Assembly: GCF_001411805.1 (NCBI RefSeq) | Contig: NZ_CP007212.1 | Span: forward strand, 3,782,001-3,846,000 | Direction of reading: 5' to 3' | Origin: Burkholderia plantarii | GTDB taxonomy: Bacteria; Pseudomonadota; Gammaproteobacteria; Burkholderiales; Burkholderiaceae | DNA length: 64,000 nt | In this document: piece by piece, positions 27,762 through 36,205 of the stretch | How positions within the stretch are numbered: the first letter of the stretch is position 1 | Layout of the letters: each line of letters starts with the position of its first letter | Program-made: the position numbers and the translations under genes | The notes under the pieces: generated by a model | Database searches by the model: none | What the model was told of the DNA's origin: nothing | The model's input: the letters and a program-made list of their open reading frames with translations, nothing else

Positions 27762-28407
27762 AACGACCCTCCACGATCGGCGACGGCAACGCGAGTTCGA
27801 GCGGCGCCGCGCAGGCCGGCCCGCGGCGCTTGACGATCTCGACCGACACGCCGCCCGGCAGCGGCCGCAGCGCGAGCCGCAGCACCGCCGGGGACGGCTG
27901 GCGCGCCGCCGCGAGCGGGCGCAGCATCACGAACAGCGTGTCGCCGGCGCGCGCCGCCGCCAGATGCAGGCGCCGCAGCACGTCGGCCGGCGCGGCCTCG
28001 GTCTGCCAGAACAGCAGCGCGCCACAGCAGCCCGCCTTCAGCGCTTGCTCGGCTGTCCACAGGGCATCGCGCCGGCTGGCTGTGCGTAACCACAGCAATG
28101 CATCGAGCGGCACGCCGAATTCGGCCAGCGCGGCCGCGTGCGGTGGATGCGGCGGCGCCACCAGCGCGAGCGGACGCCGCTCGGCGACGCTGCCGGCCAG
28201 CCCCGGCGCGAGCAACCGCATCTCGCCGCAGCCCGCGTGCGGCACCAGCAGCTCGACGAGGCCGCCCACCGGCCAGCCGCCGCCCGGCAGCTCGGCCGAC
28301 AGCGCCGGATAGCCGGTGCCGAGCGTGCGCGAGCCGCCGCGGGCGAGCTGGGAGCCACGCCAGAGCGACGGATGCAGCGATTCGGGGGAGACGGAGGCGG
28401 TGGGCAT
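27697..28407 (-). CDS. imuA: SOS mutagenesis accessory protein ImuA
   Basis: A 236-residue RecA/SulA-like protein of the imuA-imuB-dnaE2 cassette. LHPSLWRGSQLA, GYPALSAELPGGGWPVGGLVELL and FWQTEAAPADVLRRLHLAAARAGDTLF are family features. It needs the ATG at 28407; no Shine-Dalgarno sequence lies upstream, and the LexA box ends only 14 nt before the start codon, so the mRNA leader is very short. Confidence 0.9.
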   Translation of the reverse strand: MPTASVSPESLHPSLWRGSQLARGGSRTLGTGYPALSAELPGGGWPVGGLVELLVPHAGCGEMRLLAPGLAGSVAERRPLALVAPPHPPHAAALAEFGVPLDALLWLRTASRRDALWTAEQALKAGCCGALLFWQTEAAPADVLRRLHLAAARAGDTLFVMLRPLAAARQPSPAVLRLALRPLPGGVSVEIVKRRGPACAAPLELALPSPIVEGRYARLARHPSAAPAARRVRVLA

Positions 28408-28421
28408 GAGGCAGCCGATTA

Positions 28422-28437
28422 CTGTACGTTTATACAG
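28422..28437. promoter_or_regulatory. LexA (SOS) box
   Basis: CTGTACGTTTATACAG matches CTGT-N8-ACAG exactly and extends to TACTGTA...TATACAGTA. It overlaps a minus-strand TATACT that could be the -10 of imuA, so LexA would block polymerase directly. Confidence 0.95.
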
Positions 28438-28500
28438 TATAGGGGAAGCCGCCCGGCTACGACAGATTCCGCGCTGACTTTTTGTCGGGGTCGGAAACGA

Positions 28501-28524
28501 CGAAAGGCCCCGCGGGGCCTTTCG
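28501..28524. terminator. terminator downstream of metQ
   Basis: GAAAGGCCCC-GC-GGGGCCTTTC, a perfect 10-bp inverted repeat 41 nt beyond the metQ stop, symmetrical and without a long T tract. Confidence 0.7.
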
Positions 28525-28564
28525 ATCGATTACCGGGGGACCGCGCGAACCGCGGGTCGCGCGC

Positions 28565-29383
28565 TCAGAACGACGGCACCATCGAACCCTTGAACTGCTT
28601 GTTGATGAAGTCCTTCACTTCCGGCGACTGGTAGGCCGCGACGAGCTTCTTCACCCACGGCTGGTTCCTGTCCTGCGCGCGCACCGCGATCAGGTTCGCG
28701 TAGGGGCTCGTCAGCGATTCGAGCGCGATCGCGTCCTTGGTCGGCTGCAGGTTCGCGGCCAGCGCGTAGTTGGTGTTGATCACGGCCGCGTCCACGTCGC
28801 CGAGCACGCGCGGCAGCTGTGCCGCGTCCAGTTCCGAGATTTTCAGCTTCTTCGGGTTGTCGGCGATGTCGAGCACCGTCGCGTTGTTGCCGCCCGTGGC
28901 CGCGCCGGCCTTCAGCTTGATCACGCCCTGCGCCTGCAGCAGCAGCAGCGCGCGGTTCTCGTTCGACGGATCGTTCGGCACCGCGAGCTTCGCGCCGGCC
29001 GGCAGGTCCTTCAGCGACTTGACCTTCTTCGAATACACGCCGATCGGCGAGATGTAGGTCAGACCCGCGCTGACGAGCTTGTAGCCGCGCTGCTTGATCT
29101 GGCTGTCGAGGTAGGGCTGGTGCTGGAAGCTGTTCGCGTCGAGGTCGCCCGAATCGAGCGCCGCGTTCGGCTGCACGTAGTCGTTGAACTCGATGACCTT
29201 CACGTTCAGGCCTTGCTTCTCCTTCGCAACCTTCTGCACCACCTGCCACACCTGCGCATCCGGGCCGGCCACCGTGCCGACCTTGATCACCTTGTCCTGC
29301 GCGTGGGCGCCGAACGACATGCCGAGGGCCGCGCTGGCGGCGACGACGGCGGACACTGCTTTCAGGAGATTGCGACGCTTCAT
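28565..29383 (-). CDS. metQ: MetQ/NlpA-family methionine-binding protein
   Basis: A 272-residue substrate-binding protein of D/L-methionine ABC transporters. The Sec signal MKRRNLLKAVSAVVAASAALG ends in AHA before QDKVIKVG; there is no lipobox Cys, so it is predicted soluble in the periplasm rather than a lipoprotein. KVGTVAGPDAQVWQVV, ALDSGDLDANSFQHQPYLD and the C-terminal RNQPWVKKLVAAYQSPEVKDFI are characteristic. An in-frame extension to 29479 lacks a signal sequence. metN and metI are not adjacent. Confidence 0.88.
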   Translation of the reverse strand: MKRRNLLKAVSAVVAASAALGMSFGAHAQDKVIKVGTVAGPDAQVWQVVQKVAKEKQGLNVKVIEFNDYVQPNAALDSGDLDANSFQHQPYLDSQIKQRGYKLVSAGLTYISPIGVYSKKVKSLKDLPAGAKLAVPNDPSNENRALLLLQAQGVIKLKAGAATGGNNATVLDIADNPKKLKISELDAAQLPRVLGDVDAAVINTNYALAANLQPTKDAIALESLTSPYANLIAVRAQDRNQPWVKKLVAAYQSPEVKDFINKQFKGSMVPSF

Positions 29384-29637
29384 CTGTTGTTCTCGCTTGC
29401 GTTGTTGCGGTACCGACTTGATAAAAGGACGACGCGGCTCGTGGCCGCCCCGCCCGTCAAAGAGTGCGAATGGTGTCACAGGATCGGCGCCGAGTGAAAT
29501 ACATCCCGCTCATATGGGTATGCCGCGCGCTGGCAATGATGGTGCCCGGCGGGGACCGACAGGACTCCGAAGGTCCATGGCCGGCGCGTCGATCGTTTCG
29601 GAAGCGCGGAAGGACGCCGGGGCCGAAGGTACCGCGC

Positions 29638-30249
29638 TCAGCCCAGCAGCAGCTTCAGATCGTGAACCCACGGCGCCGGCCCCTGCCCGTCGCGCACGAA
29701 CAGGCGCAGCTTGCCGGCCGGGTCGAACACGTAGCTCGCCGCCGTGTGGTCCATCGTGTAGCCGTCGGGCGTCTTGCCCGGCGATTTCGCGTAATAGATC
29801 CGGAAATCCTTCGCCACCTGCTTCAGCTGCGCGTCGCTCGCCGGGCGCAGCGCGACGAACGACGGATCGAACGCGGCCACGTACTGCGCGAGCAGCGGCG
29901 CCGTATCGCGTTCGGGGTCGACGGTAACGAGCAGCACCTGCACGCGCTTCGCCCCGGCGCCGAGCTGCTGCCTCGCCTGCGCGAGCTCGGCCAGCGTGGT
30001 CGGGCAGACGTCGGGGCAATGCGTGTAGCCGAACACCAGCACCACGGCGCGACCCTTGTAGTCGGCCAGCGTGCGCGTGTGGCCGGCGGTGTCGGGCAGC
30101 GCGAAATCCTGGCCGAACTGCGTGTTGCCGGTGATGTCGAGATTCTCGAAGGCCGGCTGGCGGCTGCAGCCGGCGAGCAGCAGCACGCCAGCGGCGGCGC
30201 AGGCGGCGAGCCAGCGCCGCCGCGCGGGCGGGAAGGAACGCGGCATCAT
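29638..30249 (-). CDS. SCO1/SenC copper chaperone for cytochrome oxidase
   Basis: A 203-residue lipoprotein (lipobox LLLAGC after a Sec-type helix) with a thioredoxin fold. Cys residues in YTHCPDVCPTTL and a His in MDHTAASYVFD form the Cu site used to load the CuA centre of oxidase subunit II. Last gene of the leftward SURF1-SCO-like-ctaA-ctaB-sco group, 10 nt after ctaB. Confidence 0.95.
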   Translation of the reverse strand: MMPRSFPPARRRWLAACAAAGVLLLAGCSRQPAFENLDITGNTQFGQDFALPDTAGHTRTLADYKGRAVVLVFGYTHCPDVCPTTLAELAQARQQLGAGAKRVQVLLVTVDPERDTAPLLAQYVAAFDPSFVALRPASDAQLKQVAKDFRIYYAKSPGKTPDGYTMDHTAASYVFDPAGKLRLFVRDGQGPAPWVHDLKLLLG

Positions 30250-30259
30250 CGCGGCGCGC

Positions 30260-31162
30260 TCAGAAGCCGAGCAGCGGGCGCACGTAGTGATCGACGAGCA
30301 GCGCCATGAACAGCAGCGACAGATAGACGATCGAGTAGCGGAACGCGCGGCGCGCGAGCGCGTCGGAATAGTCGACGTAGACCTTCCACGCGTAGGCGAT
30401 GAACACCGCGCCGAGCAGCACCGCGCTCGCCAGGTAGAGCACGCCGCTCATGCCCGAGATGAACGGCATCATCGTCACGACGAACAGGATGAACGTGTAG
30501 AGCAGGATGTGCAGCCGCGTGAACTTCTCGCCGTGCGTGACGGGCAGCATCGGCAGGCCCGAGTTCTCGTAGTCCTTGATCCGGTAGAGCGCGAGCACCC
30601 AGAAGTGCGGCGGGGTCCAGACGAAGATGATCAGCACCAGGATCCACGCGTCGCCGGGCACGGTGCCCGTCACGGCGGCCCAGCCGAGCGCCGGCGGCAT
30701 CGCGCCGGAAGCGCCGCCGATCACGATGTTCTGCGGCGTGGCGGGCTTGAGCAGCAGCGTGTAGATCACCGCGTAGCCGACGAAGGTGGCGATCGTCAGC
30801 CACATCGTCAGCGGGTTGGTGAAGGTGTAGAGCGTCCAGGCGCCGACTCCGCCCAGCACGGCCGAGAAGGCGAGGATCTGCGGCGTGGTGATCTCGCCGC
30901 GCGCGGACGGCCGCCACGCGGTGCGGCGCATCTTGGCGTCGATCTTCTGCTCGACGAGGCAGTTGATCGCGAACGCGGCGCCGGCCAGCAGCCAGATGCC
31001 GATCGTGCCGCCGATCAGCGGGCGCAGCGGGACCATGCCGGGCGTGGCGAGAAACATCCCGATCACGGCGCAGAACACCGCGAGCTGCGTGACGCGCGGC
31101 TTGGTCAGCGCGAAATATTGCGACAGGCGGCTGCCGGGGGACTGGGAAAGCGAGGATTCCAT
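30260..31162 (-). CDS. ctaB: protoheme IX farnesyltransferase (heme O synthase)
   Basis: A 300-residue UbiA-superfamily prenyltransferase that adds the farnesyl tail to heme B. The start [13 protein letters not shown] precedes YFALTKPRV, the family opening. The Asp-rich substrate motif appears as [19 protein letters not shown], and [25 protein letters not shown] is the second conserved loop. Seven to nine membrane helices. The start is 14 nt after ctaA; a longer open frame upstream is out-of-phase ctaA sequence. Confidence 0.95.
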   Translation of the reverse strand: MESSLSQSPGSRLSQYFALTKPRVTQLAVFCAVIGMFLATPGMVPLRPLIGGTIGIWLLAGAAFAINCLVEQKIDAKMRRTAWRPSARGEITTPQILAFSAVLGGVGAWTLYTFTNPLTMWLTIATFVGYAVIYTLLLKPATPQNIVIGGASGAMPPALGWAAVTGTVPGDAWILVLIIFVWTPPHFWVLALYRIKDYENSGLPMLPVTHGEKFTRLHILLYTFILFVVTMMPFISGMSGVLYLASAVLLGAVFIAYAWKVYVDYSDALARRAFRYSIVYLSLLFMALLVDHYVRPLLGF

Positions 31163-31176
31163 GAGCGTGGGGAGCG

Positions 31177-32286
31177 TCAGGCGGGCGCGATATCGCGCGC
31201 GGGGAGCGCGACGCGGCCGGGACGGCTTGAAAGGATTCGAAAGTTTAACATGACGAGCAACAGCAGCAGGATCGCGGCCCCGCCGTTGTGCGCGACGGCG
31301 ACGGGCAGCGGCCACTGCAACACGATGTTCGACAGCCCCGTCACGAACTGGATCGCGACCACCAGCAGCACGCCGTTGGCGGGCCGCCGCAGCGATTCGA
31401 AACGGCGCATGCGCAGCGCGAACGCGACCAGATAGGCGACCACCACCACGGCGAACGTGCGGTGGGTCCAGTGAATCGCCACCAGCGCGTCCTGCGTGAT
31501 CGCCTCGCCGTCGCCCGACATGCCGAGCGCGCGCCACAGGTGGAAGCCGTGCGCGAAATCCATCGGCGGCAGCCACTGGCCGTTGCAGGTCGGGAAATCG
31601 GTGCAGGCGAGCACCGCGTAATTGGTGCTGACCCAGCCGCCCAGCGCGATCTGCACCACCAGCAGCACCAGCGCCGTGAGCGCGGCCACGCGGTGGCGCC
31701 CCGCCTCGGGATCGTGGGCCGGCAGCGGCGTCATGCGCGCGGCCAGCCAGCCGAGCGCGCCGAGCAGCGCGAGGCCGAGCAGCAGGTGGGTGGTGACGAT
31801 CACCGGCTGCAGCTTCATGGTGACCGTCCAGGCGCCGAACACGCCCTGCACGACGATCAGCAGCAGCAGGCCGGTGGGCCACCAAGGCGACACCGACAGC
31901 GGCCGGCGGCGCGCCTTCGCGACCCAGGCGATGGTCATCTGCGCGATGATCAGCACGCCGATCGCCATCGCGAAATAGCGATGGATCATCTCGATCCAGG
32001 CCTTGCTCATGCTGACCGGGCCGGTGGGCATCGCCAGGTGCGCGGCCGAGATCGCCGCGTGCGCGATGAACGGCGACGAGGTGCCGTAGCAGCCGGGCCA
32101 GTCCGGGCAGCCGAGCCCGGAGTCGGTGAGCCGCGTGAAGCCGCCGAACATCACGAGATCGAGCGTGAAGAACGTCGTCATCCAGACGAGCTTGCGGAAT
32201 TTGTCGTCGTCGGCCTTCACCCACACGTAGGAGAGGGGCAGAAGCGCGATGGTGAGGCCGATCAGGCCCAGTTGCAGTAAGTACAT
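31177..32286 (-). CDS. ctaA: heme A synthase
   Basis: A 369-residue COX15/CtaA membrane protein with about eight helices that oxidises the C8 methyl of heme [23 protein letters not shown] and [12 protein letters not shown] carry the first conserved His/Glu region; [20 protein letters not shown] and [12 protein letters not shown] the second. It feeds heme A to the aa3 oxidase encoded upstream. Confidence 0.95.
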   Translation of the reverse strand: MYLLQLGLIGLTIALLPLSYVWVKADDDKFRKLVWMTTFFTLDLVMFGGFTRLTDSGLGCPDWPGCYGTSSPFIAHAAISAAHLAMPTGPVSMSKAWIEMIHRYFAMAIGVLIIAQMTIAWVAKARRRPLSVSPWWPTGLLLLIVVQGVFGAWTVTMKLQPVIVTTHLLLGLALLGALGWLAARMTPLPAHDPEAGRHRVAALTALVLLVVQIALGGWVSTNYAVLACTDFPTCNGQWLPPMDFAHGFHLWRALGMSGDGEAITQDALVAIHWTHRTFAVVVVAYLVAFALRMRRFESLRRPANGVLLVVAIQFVTGLSNIVLQWPLPVAVAHNGGAAILLLLLVMLNFRILSSRPGRVALPARDIAPA

Positions 32287-32317
32287 CCGGGAATTCTCGA
32301 TTGCGGGTACCGGCCGG

Positions 32318-33022
32318 TCAGCCGATGCTCGACCACTTGAGCAGCTTCGTCACGTCGTTCTTGATCCGGCTGGGGTCGGGGTCCTTCGGGAAGCGCATCA
32401 TCAGGTTGCCGTTGGGGTCCACCAGATAGATGTGATCCGTCGCCTGCGTGCCGGCCTCGGCCGGCAGCCACGCGTCGAGCGCGGCCGGATCGGCGACGAG
32501 GCGCCGGGTGTCCGGATAGGCGGCCAGGATTTTCGCATCGACGCCCGCCGCGTCGCGGCGCAGCCAGACCATCGTGATGCGCTGCCGCTCGCCGCCCTGC
32601 GTCGCGCGGACCTGCCGCATGAAGTACAGTTTCCGGGCGCACGCATCATCGCACAAACTGCCGTTTTCCATCACGAGCAGCCAGACCCCGCGCAGCGAGG
32701 CCAGCGCCACGCTCCGGCCGTTTTCGTCGGTCGCCGTGAGCGTGGCGGGGATCGGCCGCTGCGGCTCGATCAGCGTGCCGTAATTGGTCGAACCGCCACG
32801 GGGCTTGACCACGTAGTAGGTGAAGTAGGAAGCGAGGAGCGGCGCCGCGCAGATCAGGCACAGCGCGAGCACCACCCAGCGCCCGCGTCGCCACGAGCCT
32901 CGCTGCGACGATGTGCCGCGCCCGAAATCGGGGTCATGGCCCGCGGTGCTCTCGCCGGGCTGGCCGGGCTGGCGATCGGGCCCTGGTCGGGCCGGCGTCG
33001 GACGGGAAGGCTGGGTCGACAC
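32318..33022 (-). CDS. SCO-like membrane protein of the cytochrome oxidase cluster
   Basis: A 234-residue protein with a Pro-rich cytoplasmic N terminus, one membrane helix (WVVLALCLICAAPLLASYFTYYVV) and a thioredoxin-like periplasmic domain. It has a CDDAC pair and a later DHIYLVDPNGNLM, matching the CxxxC...His copper ligands of SCO proteins, so it may be a second copper or thiol-redox assembly factor. GTG at 33022 is preferred because AGAGG lies 6 nt before it; an in-frame ATG at 33037 has AGAGG directly abutting it on the wrong side. Confidence 0.75.
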   Translation of the reverse strand: MSTQPSRPTPARPGPDRQPGQPGESTAGHDPDFGRGTSSQRGSWRRGRWVVLALCLICAAPLLASYFTYYVVKPRGGSTNYGTLIEPQRPIPATLTATDENGRSVALASLRGVWLLVMENGSLCDDACARKLYFMRQVRATQGGERQRITMVWLRRDAAGVDAKILAAYPDTRRLVADPAALDAWLPAEAGTQATDHIYLVDPNGNLMMRFPKDPDPSRIKNDVTKLLKWSSIG

Positions 33023-33086
33023 GAAGTTCCTCTTCATCCTCTGGATACGAATCCGGTCGCGGCGCCGGGCGCCGCCCATGGCGCGC

Positions 33087-33800
33087 TCAGGTCGCACCCG
33101 AAGGCTTGCGCGCCGCGCGCCGCGCCGCGTAGAGCCCGAAGCCGGCCGCCGCCGCGGCCATCGCCCACCACTGCACCATGTAGCCGTAGTTGCGCCCGAC
33201 GTCCTGGGTCGGCTGCGGCCAGTCGCGCACGAGGCCGTCGTCGCCGTCGCTGGTCTGCTGGATCACGTAGGGCTGCAGCGGCAGCCCCGTTTCCCGCGCA
33301 TAGGCGGCGACCTCGAGATTCTGGCGAATCCGCTGGTGCCCGGCCGAACCGCCCCGCCCCAGCTCGAACGCGCGCGATGCGTCGGCGCGCGCGATGCCCT
33401 CGATCGTCACATTGCCGGACGGCGTCGCAAACGGCGCGATCGCGGTGCGGTCGGCGCTGTTGCGCGGCAGCCAGCCACGATTGACGAGTACGTAACCGCC
33501 ATCCGCGAGCCGCATCGGCATCACCACGTAAAAGCCGGGCTGATCACGGTAGGCGCGATTATCGAGATAAACCACGGCACCGGGAATGAGACGGCCGGTC
33601 GCACGCACGCGATGGAACTCGACCGCGTCGAGCGCCACCGGCGCCGAGCTGGCCTCGAACGGGGTCGCATGCTCGTAGCGCAGCACCTGCGCCTCGAGCG
33701 CCTCCTTGCGATGCGCGCGATCGCGCTGCCAGAAGCCGAGCCGCAGCGTCACGGCGATCACCGCGAGGATCAGCAGCGCGGGCAGCCAGCGCAGCTTCAT
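33087..33800 (-). CDS. SURF1-family oxidase assembly protein
   Basis: A 237-residue SURF1 protein with membrane helices at both ends (about residues 2-20 and 205-225) and a periplasmic domain between. LGFWQRDRAHRKEAL, GAVVYLDNRAYRDQPGFYVVMPMRL, VLVNRGWLPRN and QWWAMAAAAAGFGLY are the SURF1 signatures. It takes part in heme A insertion into subunit I. It is divergent from the next small gene across 87 nt. Confidence 0.93.
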   Translation of the reverse strand: MKLRWLPALLILAVIAVTLRLGFWQRDRAHRKEALEAQVLRYEHATPFEASSAPVALDAVEFHRVRATGRLIPGAVVYLDNRAYRDQPGFYVVMPMRLADGGYVLVNRGWLPRNSADRTAIAPFATPSGNVTIEGIARADASRAFELGRGGSAGHQRIRQNLEVAAYARETGLPLQPYVIQQTSDGDDGLVRDWPQPTQDVGRNYGYMVQWWAMAAAAAGFGLYAARRAARKPSGAT

Positions 33801-33887
33801 CGCACGGTCGCCGACGTGTCACATCGGCGCGATCGAAGTGGGATAATCGACACGTCTGCGACGAATCGCCATTCCACGGTAAGTGCC

Positions 33888-34097
33888 ATGCACATCCTCG
33901 TTCCCATCGCGTTTGCGCTGATCCTCGCGAGCCTCGCCTCGGCCCTCTATTTCATGATGCACGACCGGGGCCAGACGAAGCGCATGGTCTGGTCGCTCGC
34001 GACGCGCGTCGGCCTGTCGATCTCGCTGTTCCTGTTCATCCTGTTCGCGAACTGGATGGGCTGGATCCACTCGACCGGCATTCCGCTCGGCCGCTGA
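33888..34097 (+). CDS. twin transmembrane small protein (DUF2909 type)
   Basis: A 69-residue protein with two membrane helices (HILVPIAFALILASLASALYF and VGLSISLFLFILFANWMGW) joined by a basic loop. Proteins of this type are found between coxIII and SURF1 in betaproteobacteria and are probably oxidase-related, but without assigned function. It is the only rightward gene in the oxidase region. Confidence 0.85.
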   Translation: MHILVPIAFALILASLASALYFMMHDRGQTKRMVWSLATRVGLSISLFLFILFANWMGWIHSTGIPLGR

Positions 34098-34170
34098 GAT
34101 CGCGGTCCGCGTCGCTGCACCGGCCTCCTCCGCATCCCGCGCGCGCATCGCGCGCGGCTCGGCGCGTGTC

Positions 34171-35031
34171 CTACGACAGCCAGTACACCACCACGTACAG
34201 GCCCAGCCACACCACGTCCACGAAGTGCCAGTACCAGGCCGCGCCCTCGAACGCGAAATGGTGATCGGGCTTGAAGTGCCCACGCAGCATCCGCACCAGC
34301 ACCACGGTCAGCATCGTGCCGCCGAGGAACACGTGGAAGCCGTGGAAACCCGTCAGCAGGAAGAACGTCGAGCCGTACACGCCCGAGGCGAGCGTCAGGT
34401 TCAGTTCGTTGTACGCATGGAAATACTCGAAGCCCTGCAGGAACAGGAAGCTCACGCCCAGCACGATGGTGGCCGCGAGCCAGGCGATCGCCCGGCGCCG
34501 GTGATCCTCGCGCAGCGCATGGTGCGAGACCGTCAGCGTGGCGCCCGAACTGAGCAGCAGCGCGGTGTTGATGGTCGGCACCGGCCACGGCCCCATGGTG
34601 CGGAAGTGGCCCGCCAGCGCGGCCGGCCCCTCGTTCGGCCAGACCGCGCTGAAGTCCGGCCAGATCAGCCGGTAGTCGAGGCTGCCGAGCTGATGCAGCG
34701 CGATCTCGCGCGCGTAGAACAGCGCGCCGAAGAACGCGCCGAAGAACATCACCTCGGAGAAGATGAACCAGCTCATGCTCCAGCGGTACGACTTGTCGAC
34801 ACGCTGGCCGTACATGCCGCCCTCCGACTCGGAGATCGCGTCGCCGAACCAGTGATAGAGCACGAACAGCACCCACAGCAGGCCGAGCGTGACGGTGATC
34901 GGCGCCCAGGCATGGCCGTTGATCCACAGCGCCACCGAGCCGAGCATGACGAGCAGGCCGAGCGCCGCGCTGATCGGGTGCCGCGACGGCTGCGGGATGA
35001 AATAGTAAGGGCTTTCGTGTTGGCCGCTCAT
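34171..35031 (-). CDS. ctaE: cytochrome c oxidase subunit III
   Basis: A 286-residue seven-helix CoxC subunit of the aa3 oxidase. SYRWSMSWFIFSEVMFFGAFFGALFYAR holds the conserved Glu/lipid-binding region, and TGFHGFHVFLGGTML and HFAFEGAAWYWHFVDVVWLGLYVVVYW form the C-terminal signature. Last structural gene of the ctaC-ctaD-...-ctaE set. Confidence 0.97.
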   Translation of the reverse strand: MSGQHESPYYFIPQPSRHPISAALGLLVMLGSVALWINGHAWAPITVTLGLLWVLFVLYHWFGDAISESEGGMYGQRVDKSYRWSMSWFIFSEVMFFGAFFGALFYAREIALHQLGSLDYRLIWPDFSAVWPNEGPAALAGHFRTMGPWPVPTINTALLLSSGATLTVSHHALREDHRRRAIAWLAATIVLGVSFLFLQGFEYFHAYNELNLTLASGVYGSTFFLLTGFHGFHVFLGGTMLTVVLVRMLRGHFKPDHHFAFEGAAWYWHFVDVVWLGLYVVVYWLS

Positions 35032-35164
35032 GCTTGATTCTCCACTTCAGTCCAGTTGATTCCGGAACGATCCGGAAAGCTTCGCGAGCGCGCCGCCTCG
35101 CGCCAAAACCGCGGCCGCGCCCCTCGCGCGCGCCGCCCCCCGCCGGCTCCGCCTGCCGCCCGCG

Positions 35165-35353
35165 CTAGCCGACCACCGCATGCACGACCAGCAGCAGCAG
35201 GCCGATGAACACCGCCGCCGCAAGCAGCGCGACGATCAGCACGTGCAGCGGATTCAGCGACTGCGCGTCGGCCTCGAGGTCGCTGCGCCGGCGCACGCCG
35301 AAGAACGACCAGAACACGGCCTTGAGCGTCTTGCCAAACGAGCCCTGCGTCAT
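35165..35353 (-). CDS. DUF2970 small membrane protein
   Basis: A 62-residue protein with the DUF2970 pattern: KTLKAVFWSFFGVRR, a polar segment, then one C-terminal helix (LHVLIVALLAAAVFIGLLLLV). Regularly sits between cox11 and coxIII in Burkholderiales; function unknown. Confidence 0.85.
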   Translation of the reverse strand: MTQGSFGKTLKAVFWSFFGVRRRSDLEADAQSLNPLHVLIVALLAAAVFIGLLLLVVHAVVG

Positions 35354-35389
35354 CGTCGCCTCCCCGGCGCTGCCTCGGTTGCCGCCCGC

Positions 35390-35971
35390 TCACGCGCCCT
35401 GCTTCGAGGCCTGGGCCGCCGTCTGGGCGGGCGGGTTCAGCTCGAAGAACGTGTAGGACAGCGTGATCGTCTTCACGTCCTTCGGCAGCGCCCGGTCCAC
35501 CACGAACACCACCGGCATGCGGCGCGACTCGTTCGGCTTCAGCGTCTGCTGCGTGAAACAGAAACATTCGATCTTCTTGAAATACTCGGTGGCCTGCTTC
35601 GGTGCGTAGCTCGGGATCGCCTGCGCGACCACCTGCCGGTCCTGCGCGTTGGTGACCTCGTAGACCACCGTCATCACCTCGCCCGGATGCACGTCGAGGC
35701 TGCGCTGCTCGGGCCGGAAGCCGAGCGGGCCGCGCGCGTTCGCGTCGAGCTCCACCGAAATCGTGCGGCTCAGGTCCACCTGCGTGTTGCGTGCCTCGCG
35801 CGCGCTCACGTCGCGCTGCACGAGGTTGTTGAGGCCCGTCACCTGGCAGATCGCGCGGTAGATCGGCACCAGCGCGAAACCGAAGCCGAACATCAGCGCC
35901 GCGACCACCACGAGCTTCAGCAGCATCGTGCGATTGAAGCTGGAATCACCGTCGACGAACGGTTCCGACAT
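35390..35971 (-). CDS. ctaG: Cox11/CtaG copper assembly protein
   Basis: A 193-residue protein with one N-terminal membrane helix (residues ~14-35) and a periplasmic beta domain that delivers copper to CuB of subunit I. The copper-binding Cys pair is in CFCFTQQTLKPNE, and YRAICQVTGLNN carries the third conserved Cys. Confidence 0.95.
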   Translation of the reverse strand: MSEPFVDGDSSFNRTMLLKLVVVAALMFGFGFALVPIYRAICQVTGLNNLVQRDVSAREARNTQVDLSRTISVELDANARGPLGFRPEQRSLDVHPGEVMTVVYEVTNAQDRQVVAQAIPSYAPKQATEYFKKIECFCFTQQTLKPNESRRMPVVFVVDRALPKDVKTITLSYTFFELNPPAQTAAQASKQGA

Positions 35972-36008
35972 GGTGAGGAATCCTCTCCGTTATGCACTCA
36001 TGCCGGCG

Positions 36009-36149
36009 TCATGCAGTGGAAGCGATCCATTGCCTGACGACGGCGGCGATGAAAAAGGCGGCGACCACGGCCAGCAGCACGAGGCCCAGCCGCCGGTTGC
36101 CCGCGCGGATCTGCGCGGGCGTGCGTGCTTGTGAACGGTTGCGGTTCAT
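36009..36149 (-). CDS. small cytochrome oxidase assembly protein
   Basis: 46 residues: a basic N terminus (MNRNRSQARTPAQIRAGNRR) and one helix (LGLVLLAVVAAFFIAAVVRQW). Genes of this size and shape lie between coxI and cox11 throughout Burkholderiales and are annotated as oxidase assembly proteins. The spacing between ctaD and ctaG leaves room for just this gene. Confidence 0.75.
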   Translation of the reverse strand: MNRNRSQARTPAQIRAGNRRLGLVLLAVVAAFFIAAVVRQWIASTA

Positions 36150-36205
36150 CGGCTCGGGCGGGTTGGTGCGCCGCCACCCGGGCCGGGCGGCCAGCGCGCG
36201 GTGGG

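Noticed and set aside
19544..27763. A continuous plus-strand frame of over 2,700 codons across the effector 3' end, dnaE2 and imuB
   Set aside because: It is antisense or out of frame to well-recognised genes, has no domain, and its extreme Arg/Ala/Pro composition is the usual result of third-position GC bias.
30260..32224. A single 654-codon fusion of ctaA-region sequence with ctaB
   Set aside because: The N-terminal half is out of phase with ctaA and has no family match. The real ctaB start at 31162 gives the standard 300-residue protein.
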